64,000 nucleotides of DNA from Gonium pectorale (lineage: Eukaryota > Chlorophyta > Chlorophyceae > Chlamydomonadales > Volvocaceae): contig LSYV01000009.1 of the NCBI GenBank assembly GCA_001584585.1, positions 1,513,719 to 1,577,718 of the forward strand. The letters run 5' to 3'. The notes under the pieces were generated by a model. It did no database searches and was not told where the DNA came from. It saw only the letters and a list, made by a program, of their open reading frames with translations. The translations under genes and the position numbers were made by a program. The first letter of the stretch is position 1. Each line of letters starts with the position of its first letter. Shown piece by piece: positions 53,601-64,000 of this stretch.

Positions 53601-56600
53601 GGCGCCTTGTCGCGTGAGGACCATGCACTGCGCGTCTCTTTTTCCGAGTCCGGGTCCCGGGGTACGCTCGCAGACCCTTCCCATTGTGCTTGGCGGGCTC
53701 CTTGCGAACCGTCGGTGTCATATCCTGTCTTTCCGTTCCAAGCCACCGGGACCTCAACCGGGACCTCAACCAAAAGGAACGCCGTGTGCGCCTCCACCCG
53801 ATACATCGCCCCCCCTCGCGCGCCTCCCTGCGCACCTCTCCACCCAGCCCCACCCCCGCATCCCCCGCCATCGGCTCACAGTTCAGGCAGCCTTCCCTGT
53901 CTGCCCTAATCCACTGCCACGCTGCCCCAGTAACCCCCTTCCCCACCTCGAAACCCCTCCTCCCCCCTCCTCCCTCCTGCCCACCCTCCCATCCCCTCGC
54001 TCTCACGCGCAATGGTGGGCCGGTGGTTGAGGTAGTTCTCCTGCACCAGCAACGGCACCAGGTCCATGTCCGCAAACACCAGCTCCATGCGGTCGCCCAT
54101 GGACAGCAGCGCGCAGGCAGGCTCCAGCAGTTTGCGCCCGCACTCGAAGGGGCTCATGTCCGCGTCCTTGCTCGTGCCCAGCTTACCGCGAACCTGGGAG
54201 GGCGGGGGGTGGGAGAGGGCGGAGGCGGGGTAATGGAGAGATGGGGATGAGCGCAAGAAGGGAGGCGGAGGGGAGCAAACAGTCCGAGGCGGAGGGGAGG
54301 ATGAGCAACAGAGTTGGGTGGGGTGCGGGAATGCCTAGCTTGCCGCGAACGTGGGCGGGTGGGGGGCGGGGGTGAGGCGAGGGGCTCGGTTGAAAAACAG
54401 GATTTTGCGGGGGTCCGGGGGGCGTGAACGCGAGGTTTAAGGCCCCCCGTGGTACGATTGGGGAGCAGAGTGTGTGTGGCTTTGCGTGGACGTGGCGTTG
54501 GCGGAGAGCCGGGATGGCACATGCAGGTATGTGTGGGTGGGGCGAAGGGTAAAGCAGGATGGATGGGGTGTCTCCGGCGGTGTGGGTGCTTGGAAAGTCA
54601 AAGGGAGAGTGGGTGGAGGACTGGGTTCGTAAGCTTGCAGGCCAGAAGCCGAGGGGGCTGAAAGCCGCTGCAAAACGCAAGTGGGCGCGACAGGTGGCGG
54701 AGGGCAGTCGCATCGTCAGTGACGTCAGTGACGCATGGGCAATGCGCCCCCAAAGCTGCACCGACGAGACCCCACGCGGCATCCCCGGACCCGAGCTGCG
54801 CCTCCACGGCGACGCGGGTCCAGGGGGCTGGGCGGCGCGCAACATCCGGAACACCTGCTCGCCCTCTTCCCTTCCCCCTACCCTCCTTCACAATGCGCCT
54901 AAAGCCACCCCCATGCCCATCCGCCGCGCCTCCCCGCCTCACCTCGTCAAAGCTGAGGGCCCGGGAGCGCAGCCGCACCATCTGCAGCTGCCCCAGGATG
55001 AGCCGCAGGTCGCCGCCCGCACCCGTCACCAGCGCGTCCATGGTGGCCTACGAGGAGCGGGGCCGGGGAGGGGGCATGGGGCCGGGGGGCGGGGCGTGGG
55101 GTAGGGGAGGGGGGCATGGGGCCAGGGGAGCGGGGCGTGGGGTAGGGGAGGGCCGGGGAGCGGGGGCGTGCGGTAGGGTACGAGGATGGGAACGGGGAGG
55201 CTCCGGAGCAGGCGTGGCAAGCAGGCGGAGGGCACAGGGTTAGATTTTCCGGATTTGGTGTACAGGGGTAAGGCAGTGGGGCCGCTCAACAGTATCCCAA
55301 CACGCCGCCCCCGCAACACGTCGCCCCTTACACGCCTCCCTCCCCCACGCACCCCCCTCAACCACAATCTCATTCATGTCGTCTTATGCCCCCGTCCCTG
55401 TCGTCCTCGTTATTCCCGTTCCCCCACCAACCCACCCACCCACGCACCTGATCCTCCAACCCACCCAGCCGCCTACCTGGTTAACTTGCAGCCCCTCCCG
55501 CTGGCAGATCTCGCTCATGCGCTTGGAGATCTGCTGCACCGTGGGCTTGCGGAACTCCAGCTCCAGGCAGTGGTTGCGCAGGCTCTTGAGCTTCTGGTTG
55601 TACTTGTCGTTGCAGATGCAGATGATGGGGATCTTGGAGCGCTTGATGGTGTCGATCAGGTCCTGGATGCCGCCGCGGTCGCCGCCTGCGCGAGGCAGGG
55701 GGGCGGGGCAGGAACCGGGTCGTAGCGCGTTTCGCCGAATCGTAATGAGGCGTAGGGGGGCGCGGGGCAGGGGGTTGTGGTGTCTACTCTGGGCTTCGAC
55801 CCACATACACACGCACGCAGGGGCCGCATCGGGGGCTACGGTGGTGGTCGCCGCCGAACTAACATGCAGGGACGTCCCCCCTTCGACTACCTCGGGAGCT
55901 GGGTCCTACAACGACATCATCACTTTCGCGCTTACGCCCGTCGTATGCGTTGTTCCTTTTCAAAACGCACGCAGAGGACATGGATTTGAGCACGCCGTTG
56001 TGCAGTCGTGTAGCGAGGGGCGACCCCCAGCACATGCGGCAAGTTCGGCGAGATGGGCTCGCAGCCGTCCACTGCCCGGGAGAGCATTGTGCACAGCGTA
56101 ACCGTGAAGGCAAGCGGCTGGGATGGGACAGCACGGCCGCAGCGCCGAGAAACCCCGTCCGTCCACCGCCGCGGGGACCCGGTGAGCACCCGTACCCCTT
56201 GCCCCCAGCACACCACCGCACCCACACATCCCGCCACGCGCACCCAGCACCCTCGCTCCCCGCGGCCCTTCCCTCCGCCCCTCCGCGGCCGCCTCTGTGC
56301 CCCTCGGCTGCTCTTCTTCGAGCCTCTCTCTTGGTTGCTGCCTCACGATCGGGAGGTACGCCGGGCGTGTCGCTTGGTCGCGATGACAATGCGGTGCCAC
56401 ACGTCGCCTACCGCTGCCCCACGAAAGACCGCCAACATGTTCCAACCCGCATGAATGCGACTCAGCGTGACGCATCCCGACCCGTTCTACCTCCAGCCCC
56501 TGCCCCCCTCACCACTCATCCCGTCCACCTCGTCCATGATGAGCAGCTGCCTGCGCGGCCCCGCCGCCGCTGCCGCCGCCTTGCCGCCCGCGCCCATCGT

Positions 56601-59600
56601 GCCCATCATGCCCAGCGGCAGCGTGGTGTTGGAGACCATCTCCTTGATCACGTTGCTCTGCTTGCCCGCGATGCCGTCCGACACCTTGCCGCTCTTGTTG
56701 CGCGTGTCGCTGGCGTTCATCTCAACCACCTCAAAGCTGCGGGAACCGGGGCGGGACGCGGGCGGAGAGAGGGGGCGGGGATGCGCTGACGGGGGAGGGG
56801 AGGGGGAGGGGAGAGGGCGGCTTGGGCAAAGTTATGGGAAGACGAGCTCAGGGTGAGGTGAGGTGAGGGGTGCGGGGGCAGCATGCGCGCCGCGCTCGCC
56901 CGCTTCGCTGCCACCCGCCGCCCGCCCATGCGCTGTCCGTGCCCGCAGGAACCCCATGCACACACCCGCACTCGCACCCAACCGCGCGCCTCTCGCCCGC
57001 TGCTGCGCCCTATCGCGTGCGGGGCGTCGCCCCGCCCTCACAGGGCACGAAGCATGTCGGTGCATGCGCCCGCTGCGTCCATGCGGCCGCCCCCGCTGCA
57101 GCCCGCAACTCCATTGCTGCTCACCCCGCCTCCCGCGCCATGATGTGCGCCGCGCTGGTCTTGCCGATGCCGGGCGGGCCGCTGAGCAGGGCGGCCTTCT
57201 TGGTGAGGTCCTTGGGCTTGGAGCCGCCGCCCTTGGCCGTGGGGGGCGCAGCGCCGCGGAGGTGAACCTGGGGACGGGGACAGCGGAGGCGGCGGCGGTG
57301 GCGGGGGTGGCGGCAACGATGAGGGATCCCACCCAGTGGAGGCATACGACTACATACAGACGCCTCCTACCATCTTACGCCCGAGCCCGGAACATTGTTC
57401 GGTGAGTTCCCTCTTTGCAGCGTGCAATTATCTCTAGCACTTAGATGGCTTGCAACCGAAATCATGGCGAGAGAGTCCTCAGCCGCCGCAGCCACAACGA
57501 GGAGGATACCGTGTCACCGCATTTACTCAAGTCCGCCGTCTGACTGGCCGGCGTCGTGCCACCCCTTTTGCTAGGGCTTGGCGGGGCGCTGAGCCCCTCC
57601 CCGCCCCGCAAACCCGTCCTTCACGCTCCCCTGCACCCCCGGCCCCTCCCCACCCACCCCCTCCCACGACTCGAGCCACTGCTTCAGGTTGGCCACCAGC
57701 GTGTTGTTCCCGACCAGCTCCACGCTGTTCTTCGGCTTGTATTTGTCCACCCACAGCTGGTTCAGCTGACCGCCGCTGCCGCCCGCGGCGCCACCGAGGC
57801 TAGCCGGCGGCGGAGCGGCGCGGGAGCCGCTGGGTCCTGCGCCTGTGCCTGCGCCTGCACCGGATCCAAAGAAGCCAGTAGCGGAGATGGCGGCGGGGCC
57901 GGCGCGAGAGGCCGCCTGTGAGGACGGCTGCGAGGGCTGGGAGCCAGCTGGCGGCTGCGAGGCCGGGGCCGCAGCGGGCGGGGGCTGGTCCTTTGGCGCG
58001 AAGGGCTCCGAGGCCCGGATCAGGGCGAAGAGGCCGTCCTCGTCGATGATCTTGGTGCCGTGCTGCTTGGCCTGGTGGGGGGCAGGGGTAACNNNNNNNN
58101 NNNNNNNNNNNNATACCGAGGTGGCGAGCTTGAGGTCGGAGCGGCGGCGACGGTCTTGGGGCGGTCTTGTCGTTGTTGTGGGCAGGAGTCAGTATGTAGT
58201 CTATTGCTCTGAAAATTTGTCATCAACGGGAAAACTACTGTCCCCAACAAATCAACCCGGGCGCAAGGGGATAAACGCGCCGCAGGCGGGGCCCCGAAGG
58301 GCTCACGCCCGCCTGCGGAGCGGCGGGAGGGCTTGCATGCTACCCTCCCGCCGCGCACAAGGGTCCCAGTGAGCGTCGGTAGGATGGGAATGGGGGCGGG
58401 GCTGCGCGGCAGAGGTCGGAGAGGGTGGGGGCATGGGTGGGTGGGGTGGGCAAGGCGGGGGCGTTGCCGCAACAGAATGCGGGGACGGGCTTGGCCATGC
58501 GCAGAGCGGCTGGACGAGCCCCGCCTTAAGTCTATCCGTATCCTGCATTCCCACAGCACTATCATACACAACCAACGCACACACCCAACACTGTCTTGCA
58601 TACATCTCCTAAATCAGGTAGAGACACCCAACGGAGCAGTCATGTCAGCATGCACTGCGCAGGCGCGTCCACTCACCTCCCCACCAGCCCACCAGCCCGC
58701 CAATCGCCCGCTACCCTAGCTCTCCCATCCCCTTCCCCTCCCTGTCCCCCATCCCTGAAGCTTCTAACCCCGTCCCCGTCCCTGCTGCCAGCTCACTCTC
58801 CATCCCCACCGAGGCCCCCATCACCCCCCACCCCTGTGCCCCGCCCCCGCCCGGGCCTCACCCCGCGGTACTTGCTCCGGCCGCAGTTGTGTCCCACCAG
58901 CAGGAAGGCCGTCCTGCCCGACACGCTCTGCGTCACCTTGCCGCCGTGCCGCCGGATGAGGGCGTCCGCGTCGGACCGCATCAGGCTGTCCAGCACACCC
59001 GACATTACAAAGGTGCGCCCCGTCAGGCAGTCGGGGTGGCCGCGCGGGACGTCCTGGTAGCGGGGGGGGGGTGAAAGAGACAAGGTTTGATGGAGAAACT
59101 GGACGCCAGCTGCTTTCGCCCGTGATAGCGGGGGGGGGCGCGGAGGAGGGAAAGGTTATGCGTAACAACGGGCTGTGCGTCAGCAGCAGCATACGTCCCG
59201 TCCCGGGGGAGGGGAGGGGGCGGAGGCGCGGGGTTGCGCAGCCCGTGGATAGGGACGGTGAGGTGCGGGGTGGGGGGTTGCGCGGGTGGGGGGCGCGGTA
59301 AGGGGGCGCGGGTGGGTGGGAGGAGTGAGAGACGGCGCGGATGACGGCGGAGAGGGGAGGAAGCGAGGGGAGCGGGGCGCAGGTTGTTGTGGAATGTAGG
59401 ACCGGCAGTAGGTTCAAGCGCAAAAAAGAGGGGGACTGCAGGGTGCGCGCGGCTGGGCGGATGCACGGACGTGCGGGGTAGGACAGCCGCGGTGGACGTG
59501 GATGTATCCCAAGCATACTGGGTCTCGGCGCATCGTTTCCCGCGACTCCGAGCACCCGCTTCCGCACATTAGCCACTGACACTGCACGCGCTCACGACTG

Positions 59601-61838
59601 CGCCGCTCCCCAGTCCCCACCCACCGCAACCCGGCCCTCTCCCGCACCTTGTTGCCGTAGTTTGGCGGCTGGGCGGCGTCATTGCCGGCTGCGTCCGCGC
59701 CCTCCGCCATCAGGCTGAACTCTAGCTGCTCCTCGGCCGGCAGCTTGGCGGCCGCCTCGTTGACGGCCGCGATGGCCGCCGCCGCGTTGGGGTCCATCGC
59801 AAACGAAGCCGGGCCGCTCTTCTTCTTGGCAGCCGCCGTCCCGGCGGCGCTCTTGCGGCTGCCCTTGCCGCCGCTGCCTTCGCCCGCCGCCGCGCCGTCA
59901 GCGGCAGGAGCGGGCCCGGCTCCGGCCTTGGCGGCCTTCTTGCCGCCGGAGCCGGTTGCGGCCGGCGCCTTGGCGGCCGGCGCCTATGGGGCAAAGCACA
60001 ACTTAAGGCGGGAGCGCATGCTTGGTGTATTAGGCCACACCGCGGCCCGAGCTCCCTCTCGCCATGGACTACGGGTGATCAGAACGGCAGTGGTAACGCT
60101 GCAGCCCCGATTATGCCTACCCTCGACCTCTCCCCGACCCCAGCAACGGGCGCAGCGCTACGGGACAGCACACCACAGGAGGCCGCTCCCGTGGGGAGGC
60201 TCCCGGGGTGTGCGCACAGCGCTCCCAGACTGCCGTACCTTGGGTGACGCCGCCGCCTTGGCGGGCGTCTTCTGGGAGGCGGGCTTGGCTGCGGCGGCCG
60301 GCGCCTTGGCCTTCTTCGGCTGGCGCTTGCCAGCCGCGCCCTTCACAAAATCGTCGCCGTCCTCCTCGTCCTCTACTTCCCCGCCGTCGTCGTCGCTCTC
60401 ACTCTCCACGTCCTCCTGCACAGCAAGTTGGGCCGGCAGGATGCTCCTCCCTCTGCCTCGCTCCTCGCCAGAGTAACCACCCCACCATGTGTACCATGTG
60501 ACTGCTGCCGTACGTACGTCCACGACCCACGACCCATCAATCGAGCCAACCCCGTCCCGAAGCGCGCGAGTGAGGAATGAGGAATGACCGCACATGGACC
60601 CACCACCCACCATGTACTCGTCGTCATCGTCCTCGGAGGACTCCTGCAGCACCACGTCCTGGTCATCGTCATCGTCGTCATCCTGGATGACACGCCGCTT
60701 CTTGGCGGCCGGCGCCTTGCCGCCGCCGCCGCCGCGTCGAGCTCCTGCGGCCGCGCCCTTGCCGCCGCTGCCGCTGCAGCCGGGCGCCGCTTTGCCAGGA
60801 GACTTCCTGTCGTGGACGCCATCACGGGAGGAGTGGGGGCGTGTGGGGACGCGCTGCCATGCGTTGAAGCCTACCCCGCATGCCTTCCCCGGGCGCCTTT
60901 GGCTCATAGTGGCGCAATTGGAGATCCGAAAGCCCAAAAGGCGACGGCCAACCGGCTGAATAGCACAGAGCACTGGTCGCAACCGCAGGGGCGCTCCTTC
61001 TTCCCCCCCTGCTGCGGCCAACCCGCTTCCTTGAGCCTCCGCCCTCCCCGGCAAGGGGCGAGCGTCATGCACCGAGTCGGGAGACCCGAAACGGCAGAGC
61101 ACTCCTTCCATACGGCCAAGGGGTTTCCTCCCGTAGCTCTCCTCCCGTGGTGTAAGGCGAGCGCCTCGCGTGTGGGTGAGTAATCGGCGGGGGATCCCGG
61201 CTGGGTCACCCCAAGAACCAACTTCGACACTTTCCCCACCCCGGCCCCGGCCGCCACTTGCCCGGCAGCCGCTCCCTTGGCGCCGGCGCCATCCAGCACA
61301 ATCACGTCATCGTCATCGTCGTCATCATCGATCACGGCTGCCCGCTTCCTGGAAGCGGGCTTGGGCTCGGCTGGCTTTGTCGCTGCCGCCTTCGGCTGGG
61401 GCACAGCAGGCTTCGGTGCAGCTGGGGAAGCGGCGGCGGGAGGGGCAGCCGCGGCAGCTGGCGGCGCGGCCACCGTCACTGGCTTCTCAACCTGCGATGA
61501 AGCGCGGGACGTGTCGGATGCTGTGCATTAGTGCGCAGTGGAGTGGAGCCAGGACGGTCGCACGCGTTCACAAAAAAAGAGGTGTGCTCACCTTCGCAGC
61601 TTCCGCAGGTGCTTTACTGCTCGTGCCTGCAGGCGGCGCGTTGGGGTGGTGGGGGGTGGTGGGAATTCAGTCGGAGGAATAGTTGGTCTGGCAAGCTGCT
61701 GGTGCTGCGGGAACGCAGCCGTGGAAACGCTCCCACCACCGCACCTGGCTTGGTATCCTGCTTCTTGAAGAAGCTCCGGATGTCCTTTGCCGGAGGGGGC
61801 TTCGCGGGACTCGGCTCTGTCTTTCCCTGATAACTCAT
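50672..61838 (-). CDS. RFC1: Replication factor C large subunit (RFC1)
   Basis: Eighteen exons: 61745-61838, 61592-61626, 61223-61491, 60611-60806, 60239-60415, 59648-59983, 58862-59053, 57658-58071, 57125-57267, 56513-56736, 55477-55685, 54943-55047, 54007-54193, 53272-53476, 52567-52794, 52077-52184, 51604-51760, 50672-50965; phases agree, giving 1,190 aa. It is the large subunit of the PCNA clamp loader. N-terminal PIP-like DIRSFFKK; acidic/Lys-rich linkers (exons 3-6); BRCT domain (FVMSGVLDSLMRSDADALIR, KVTQSVSGRTAFLLVG); WVDKYKP; Walker A SGPPGIGKTSAAH; VEMNASDTRNKSGK; Walker B LLIMDEVDGMSG; DRGGIQDLIDTIKRSKIPII; then the collar domain (ENYLNHRP, AADSISSGD, RSQNWGLMP, WLGNNSSCGKQRR). The C-terminal tail is Gly-rich with RGG-type repeats instead of the Lys-rich tail of human RFC1. 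The exon 3 donor / exon 4 acceptor pair is the least certain. Confidence 0.95.
51161..51398. repeat. 34-base minisatellite in RFC1 intron 17
   Basis: Seven nearly perfect 34-base units beginning TGCGGTCGATGTGGCACAAC and ending AGGGAGAGGTGAGG, plus a partial eighth to about 51410. There are no spacers, so it is not a CRISPR array. Confidence 0.97.
55056..55180. repeat. G-rich minisatellite, ~41-base unit, in an RFC1 intron
   Basis: Two close copies and degenerate flanks of a unit containing GGGGCATGGGGCC and GGGGCGTGGGGTAGGGGAG, immediately upstream of RFC1 exon 12. The plus strand has many G4 runs with quadruplex potential. Confidence 0.8.
58093..58112. other. Assembly gap (20 N)
   Basis: Unknown bases in the RFC1 intron upstream of exon 8. 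Flanking exons are intact and in phase. Confidence 0.98.
59130..59225 (-). repeat. Intron-borne dispersed repeat in RFC1 intron 6
   Basis: On the minus strand it contains GACGGGACGTATGCTGCTG followed by a C/T-rich tail, matching the transportin intron block at 20741-20837 in the same sense orientation. Confidence 0.55.
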
Positions 61839-62355
61839 CCAACGCGCAGGGTGAGGGGGATCGATGAGCGCGAGGGGGAGACGCTACCCAGCGTGCACCA
61901 CCGTGGCGCTCGAGCGCAGCACAGGTCTCACCATCGGGCTTAACTAGAATGAAGATGACACTGTAGTCGTGTTACTTTGATCCCATTAGGGCGTGACTGT
62001 ACGTGGCTCAAAGCGTTGGGAAACGCCGATGCAATTGGCGGGAGTATGCTGTCGCCGCTCCTTAACTCGGTGTTCGGCTTAGAAGCTTTATACACCGCTG
62101 CCCCCTATTTGAGTGCCGATGTGACGGCGTGCGATCGCCCCCTGCCTCGAGGGTGCGTCGTGCGCTTTGGAACGACCGTTGGATTTAGGTAGGACGACAC
62201 ACTCGGCCACAGGCACGAATGGGTTTCGCTACGCGCAAAGCATCGTCGCGGCAAAGCGTACGCATACAGAGCGATCCCGACGCTCCATCGTATCACTTCC
62301 GGGGCTCGACACGTCCACCGACGTTCGCTACTCCGTTTCGGGCCCACAAACGTTC
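61839..62355. promoter_or_regulatory. Divergent promoter region RFC1 / PPME1
   Basis: 517 bases between divergent ATG codons, shared by both promoters and leaders. No specific motif can be assigned by eye. Confidence 0.5.
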
Positions 62356-64000
62356 ATGAGCGGGCTGCAACATGGACCCGGACCAGGTCCCGGAGGCAGC
62401 GGCGAGCTCAGTCCAGCGGACCAGCTCCGGAGAAAGGCAAAGGCGCAGCACATGTCCGGGGCTCCCCTAGCGCCACCGGCAACCGGGGGCCTCGGGACGC
62501 TCGGAGAGGAGGATGAGGGAGGTGTGGATGGCGTCAGTGCGGCGGCCCCATCGCCAGCCAGCGCGGCAATCCCGGCGGGCGTGTTCGCCGCGCCGCGGCC
62601 CCGAGGGAGCGTGTCTCTGCCCTCGTGGGGGGCGTACTGGGACAAGAAGCTTGAAGTGCATCTGCCGAGCAGGTGCGTCTAGGACGTCATGTTATGTCGC
62701 CACCACGCGCTTCATGGGTCGCTGCCTTGCCGTTCTGTTTGCGACTGAGCGAGTGACGGGCCATGCCGTCGGGATGATTGCGGCTCTGCTCACGGCCACC
62801 TGCCTGCTTTGGTCCGTGACACCCTCCACCCCTGGCCTTGGCGGGTGTACAACCTGTGACCTGCCTTCCCCGTTTCTGGTTCTCTTTTTTTTCTGCTTTG
62901 CCGGTGCAGCCCTAGGAAGTTCAGCGTCCGGCGGGAGGGCACCCCTTCTCTCACACTCCGCTCCTCACTGCCCTCGGCTGCTGTGTCGCCCCCCCCGCCC
63001 CCGGGTCAGGGGCGGCACCTTCAACGTGTACCTCGCGGGGCAGCAGGGTCCCGTCGTGTTCTGCGTGCACGGCGGCGGGTACAGCGGCCTCACCTGGTCG
63101 CTGGTGGCCCGCAAACTGAAGGACAAGTGAGCGGCCCCTAGTCGCTGGTGAAGCATGGAAAGCTGCAGAGACCCGCTGGTGGCTGGCGGGGATGCGACCG
63201 CGCCGTTATCCGCCATCCTGACACAGCACATGAAGTACGGGCGGAACGGCGCATTACAGGGAAAGAGCGCTGCCTCGCATGAGGTGTCCAGCCCGGGCCT
63301 CGCTTCGGTCTGCACGCATTTTTTGAGCCCGGTTACATGTTTCGCTGCGTGATGACGGATGTCCCTGCCGCCCGACACCGCCCGATACCATGCCCCACAG
63401 GTACCGCGTGGTGGCTCCAGACATGCGAGGACACGGGCTGTCCAAAACGGACAACGACACGGATTTCTCCAAAGAGGCGCGTCCGCATGTGCTTGGCTGC
63501 GTCGTGCGCTGCTAGATGCAAAGGTCGCCCCGCCGTGTGTTTAAGGCCCACGGGAGGGTGTCGGGCCGGCACCGCCACCGCGAGTGACTTACGCCCGCCG
63601 TCCGTGCTCGCCGCCCCCGACAGACCATGGCCGACGACATTGCAGCCATCTGGGAGCACCTGTTCAGCGGCAGCGGAGGCGGGGGAGGCGCCGCCACCGC
63701 GGACAGCGGCGGAGACGCCTCGAGTGCTGCCGGCGCCAGCCAGCAGGCCGCATCCGCTTCCCCTCCGCCGTCTGATGTGGCCCCCGCGGGCATCCTGGTC
63801 GGCCACAGCATGGGCGGCGGCCTGGTGGTGTGGGCGGCCGCTGCCAAGCGGATCCGGCGGCTGGAGGGCGTGGTGGTGATCGACGTGGTGGAGGGGACTG
63901 CGCTGTGTGAGTAGGGGCAAGAGGGTGGCCAAGCGCTCGCACAAACTGAGAAGCTACGGGCTGAGTGGGGGCGGGAACGAACGCAAAGGACACTGGGCAG
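62356..64000 (+). CDS. PPME1: Protein phosphatase methylesterase 1 (PPME1), N-terminal part
   Basis: Four exons visible: 62356-62672, 63010-63126, 63401-63476, 63624-63906; phases agree and the gene continues past the right edge. PME-1 is an alpha/beta-hydrolase that removes the C-terminal leucine methyl ester of PP2A catalytic subunits. The N-terminal ~95 residues are Gly/Pro/Ala-rich. Then SLPSWGAYWDKKLEVHLPS, GTFNVYLAGQQGPVVFCVHG, GGYSGLTWSLVA (HGGG oxyanion-hole motif), YRVVAPDMRGHGLSKTD, TMADDIAAIWEHL, the nucleophile elbow ILVGHSMGGGLVVW, and VVVIDVVEGTAL, all as in plant and animal PME-1. The acidic and His members of the triad lie outside the window. A Gly/Ser/Ala insertion (~25 residues) precedes the nucleophile motif. 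Intron 3 (63477-63623) uses a GC donor (GAG|GCGCGT). Confidence 0.93.

Noticed and set aside
62912..63009. Alternative longer PPME1 exon 2 starting after GGTGCAG
   Set aside because: It reads in a different frame from the conserved GTFNVYLAGQQGP block; the acceptor at 63009 joins in frame with exon 1.

Overview
This is a nuclear window from a green alga. It is GC-rich and intron-dense. Terminal exons are followed in several cases by TGTAA, the chlorophyte polyadenylation signal. The gene set points to a flagellated, walled chlorophyte, most likely chlamydomonadalean: an axonemal inner-arm dynein intermediate chain, a Tubby protein, a DOF factor and a serine galactosyltransferase that acts on hydroxyproline-rich glycoproteins. 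No genus is claimed. All gene models were built by hand from protein similarity recalled from memory plus splice-site and phase consistency. No database search was run. Two 20-base runs of N (19101-19120 and 58093-58112) are scaffold gaps, both inside introns.

Layout. 1-1489 (-): first two coding exons of a mitochondrial P5C dehydrogenase (ALDH12) that runs off the left edge. 1820-2983 (+): single-exon mitochondrial ribosomal protein uL4m. 3973-7900 (-) and 8280-10315 (-): tandem peptidyl-serine galactosyltransferase (SGT1-like) catalytic units. The upstream one lacks its own 3' half, but its last donor is phase-compatible with the 3' exons of its neighbour. 11366-13448 (+): 60S stalk protein P0. 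15022-23468 (+): 15-exon transportin-1. 23469-26209: no confident gene. 26210-29331 (+): Tubby-domain protein. 30202-30922 (+): Mediator subunit MED31. 31778-37707 (-): dynein I1/f intermediate chain IC138 (DNAI4/WDR78 type). 39175-40046 (-): probable plastid bL21-like protein. 40596-42759 (-): unrecognised 392-aa protein with a mitochondrial-type N-terminus. About 43146-45774 (+): coiled-coil protein with a Cys-rich C-terminus. 46685-48868 (-): DOF zinc-finger factor. 50672-61838 (-): complete 18-exon RFC1. 62356 to the right edge (+): 5' part of protein phosphatase methylesterase 1.

Most genes are unrelated housekeeping genes, as is usual in a compact algal genome. Shared themes are translation (uL4m, P0, bL21-like), cilia (IC138, Tubby and possibly the coiled-coil protein) and cell-wall glycoprotein synthesis (SGT1-like pair). 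Several pairs are divergent with 0.3-1 kb between start codons. The most unusual features are the SGT1-like cassette arrangement, four GC-AG introns, and intron-borne dispersed repeats. No tRNA, rRNA, CRISPR array or autonomous transposon was recognised.
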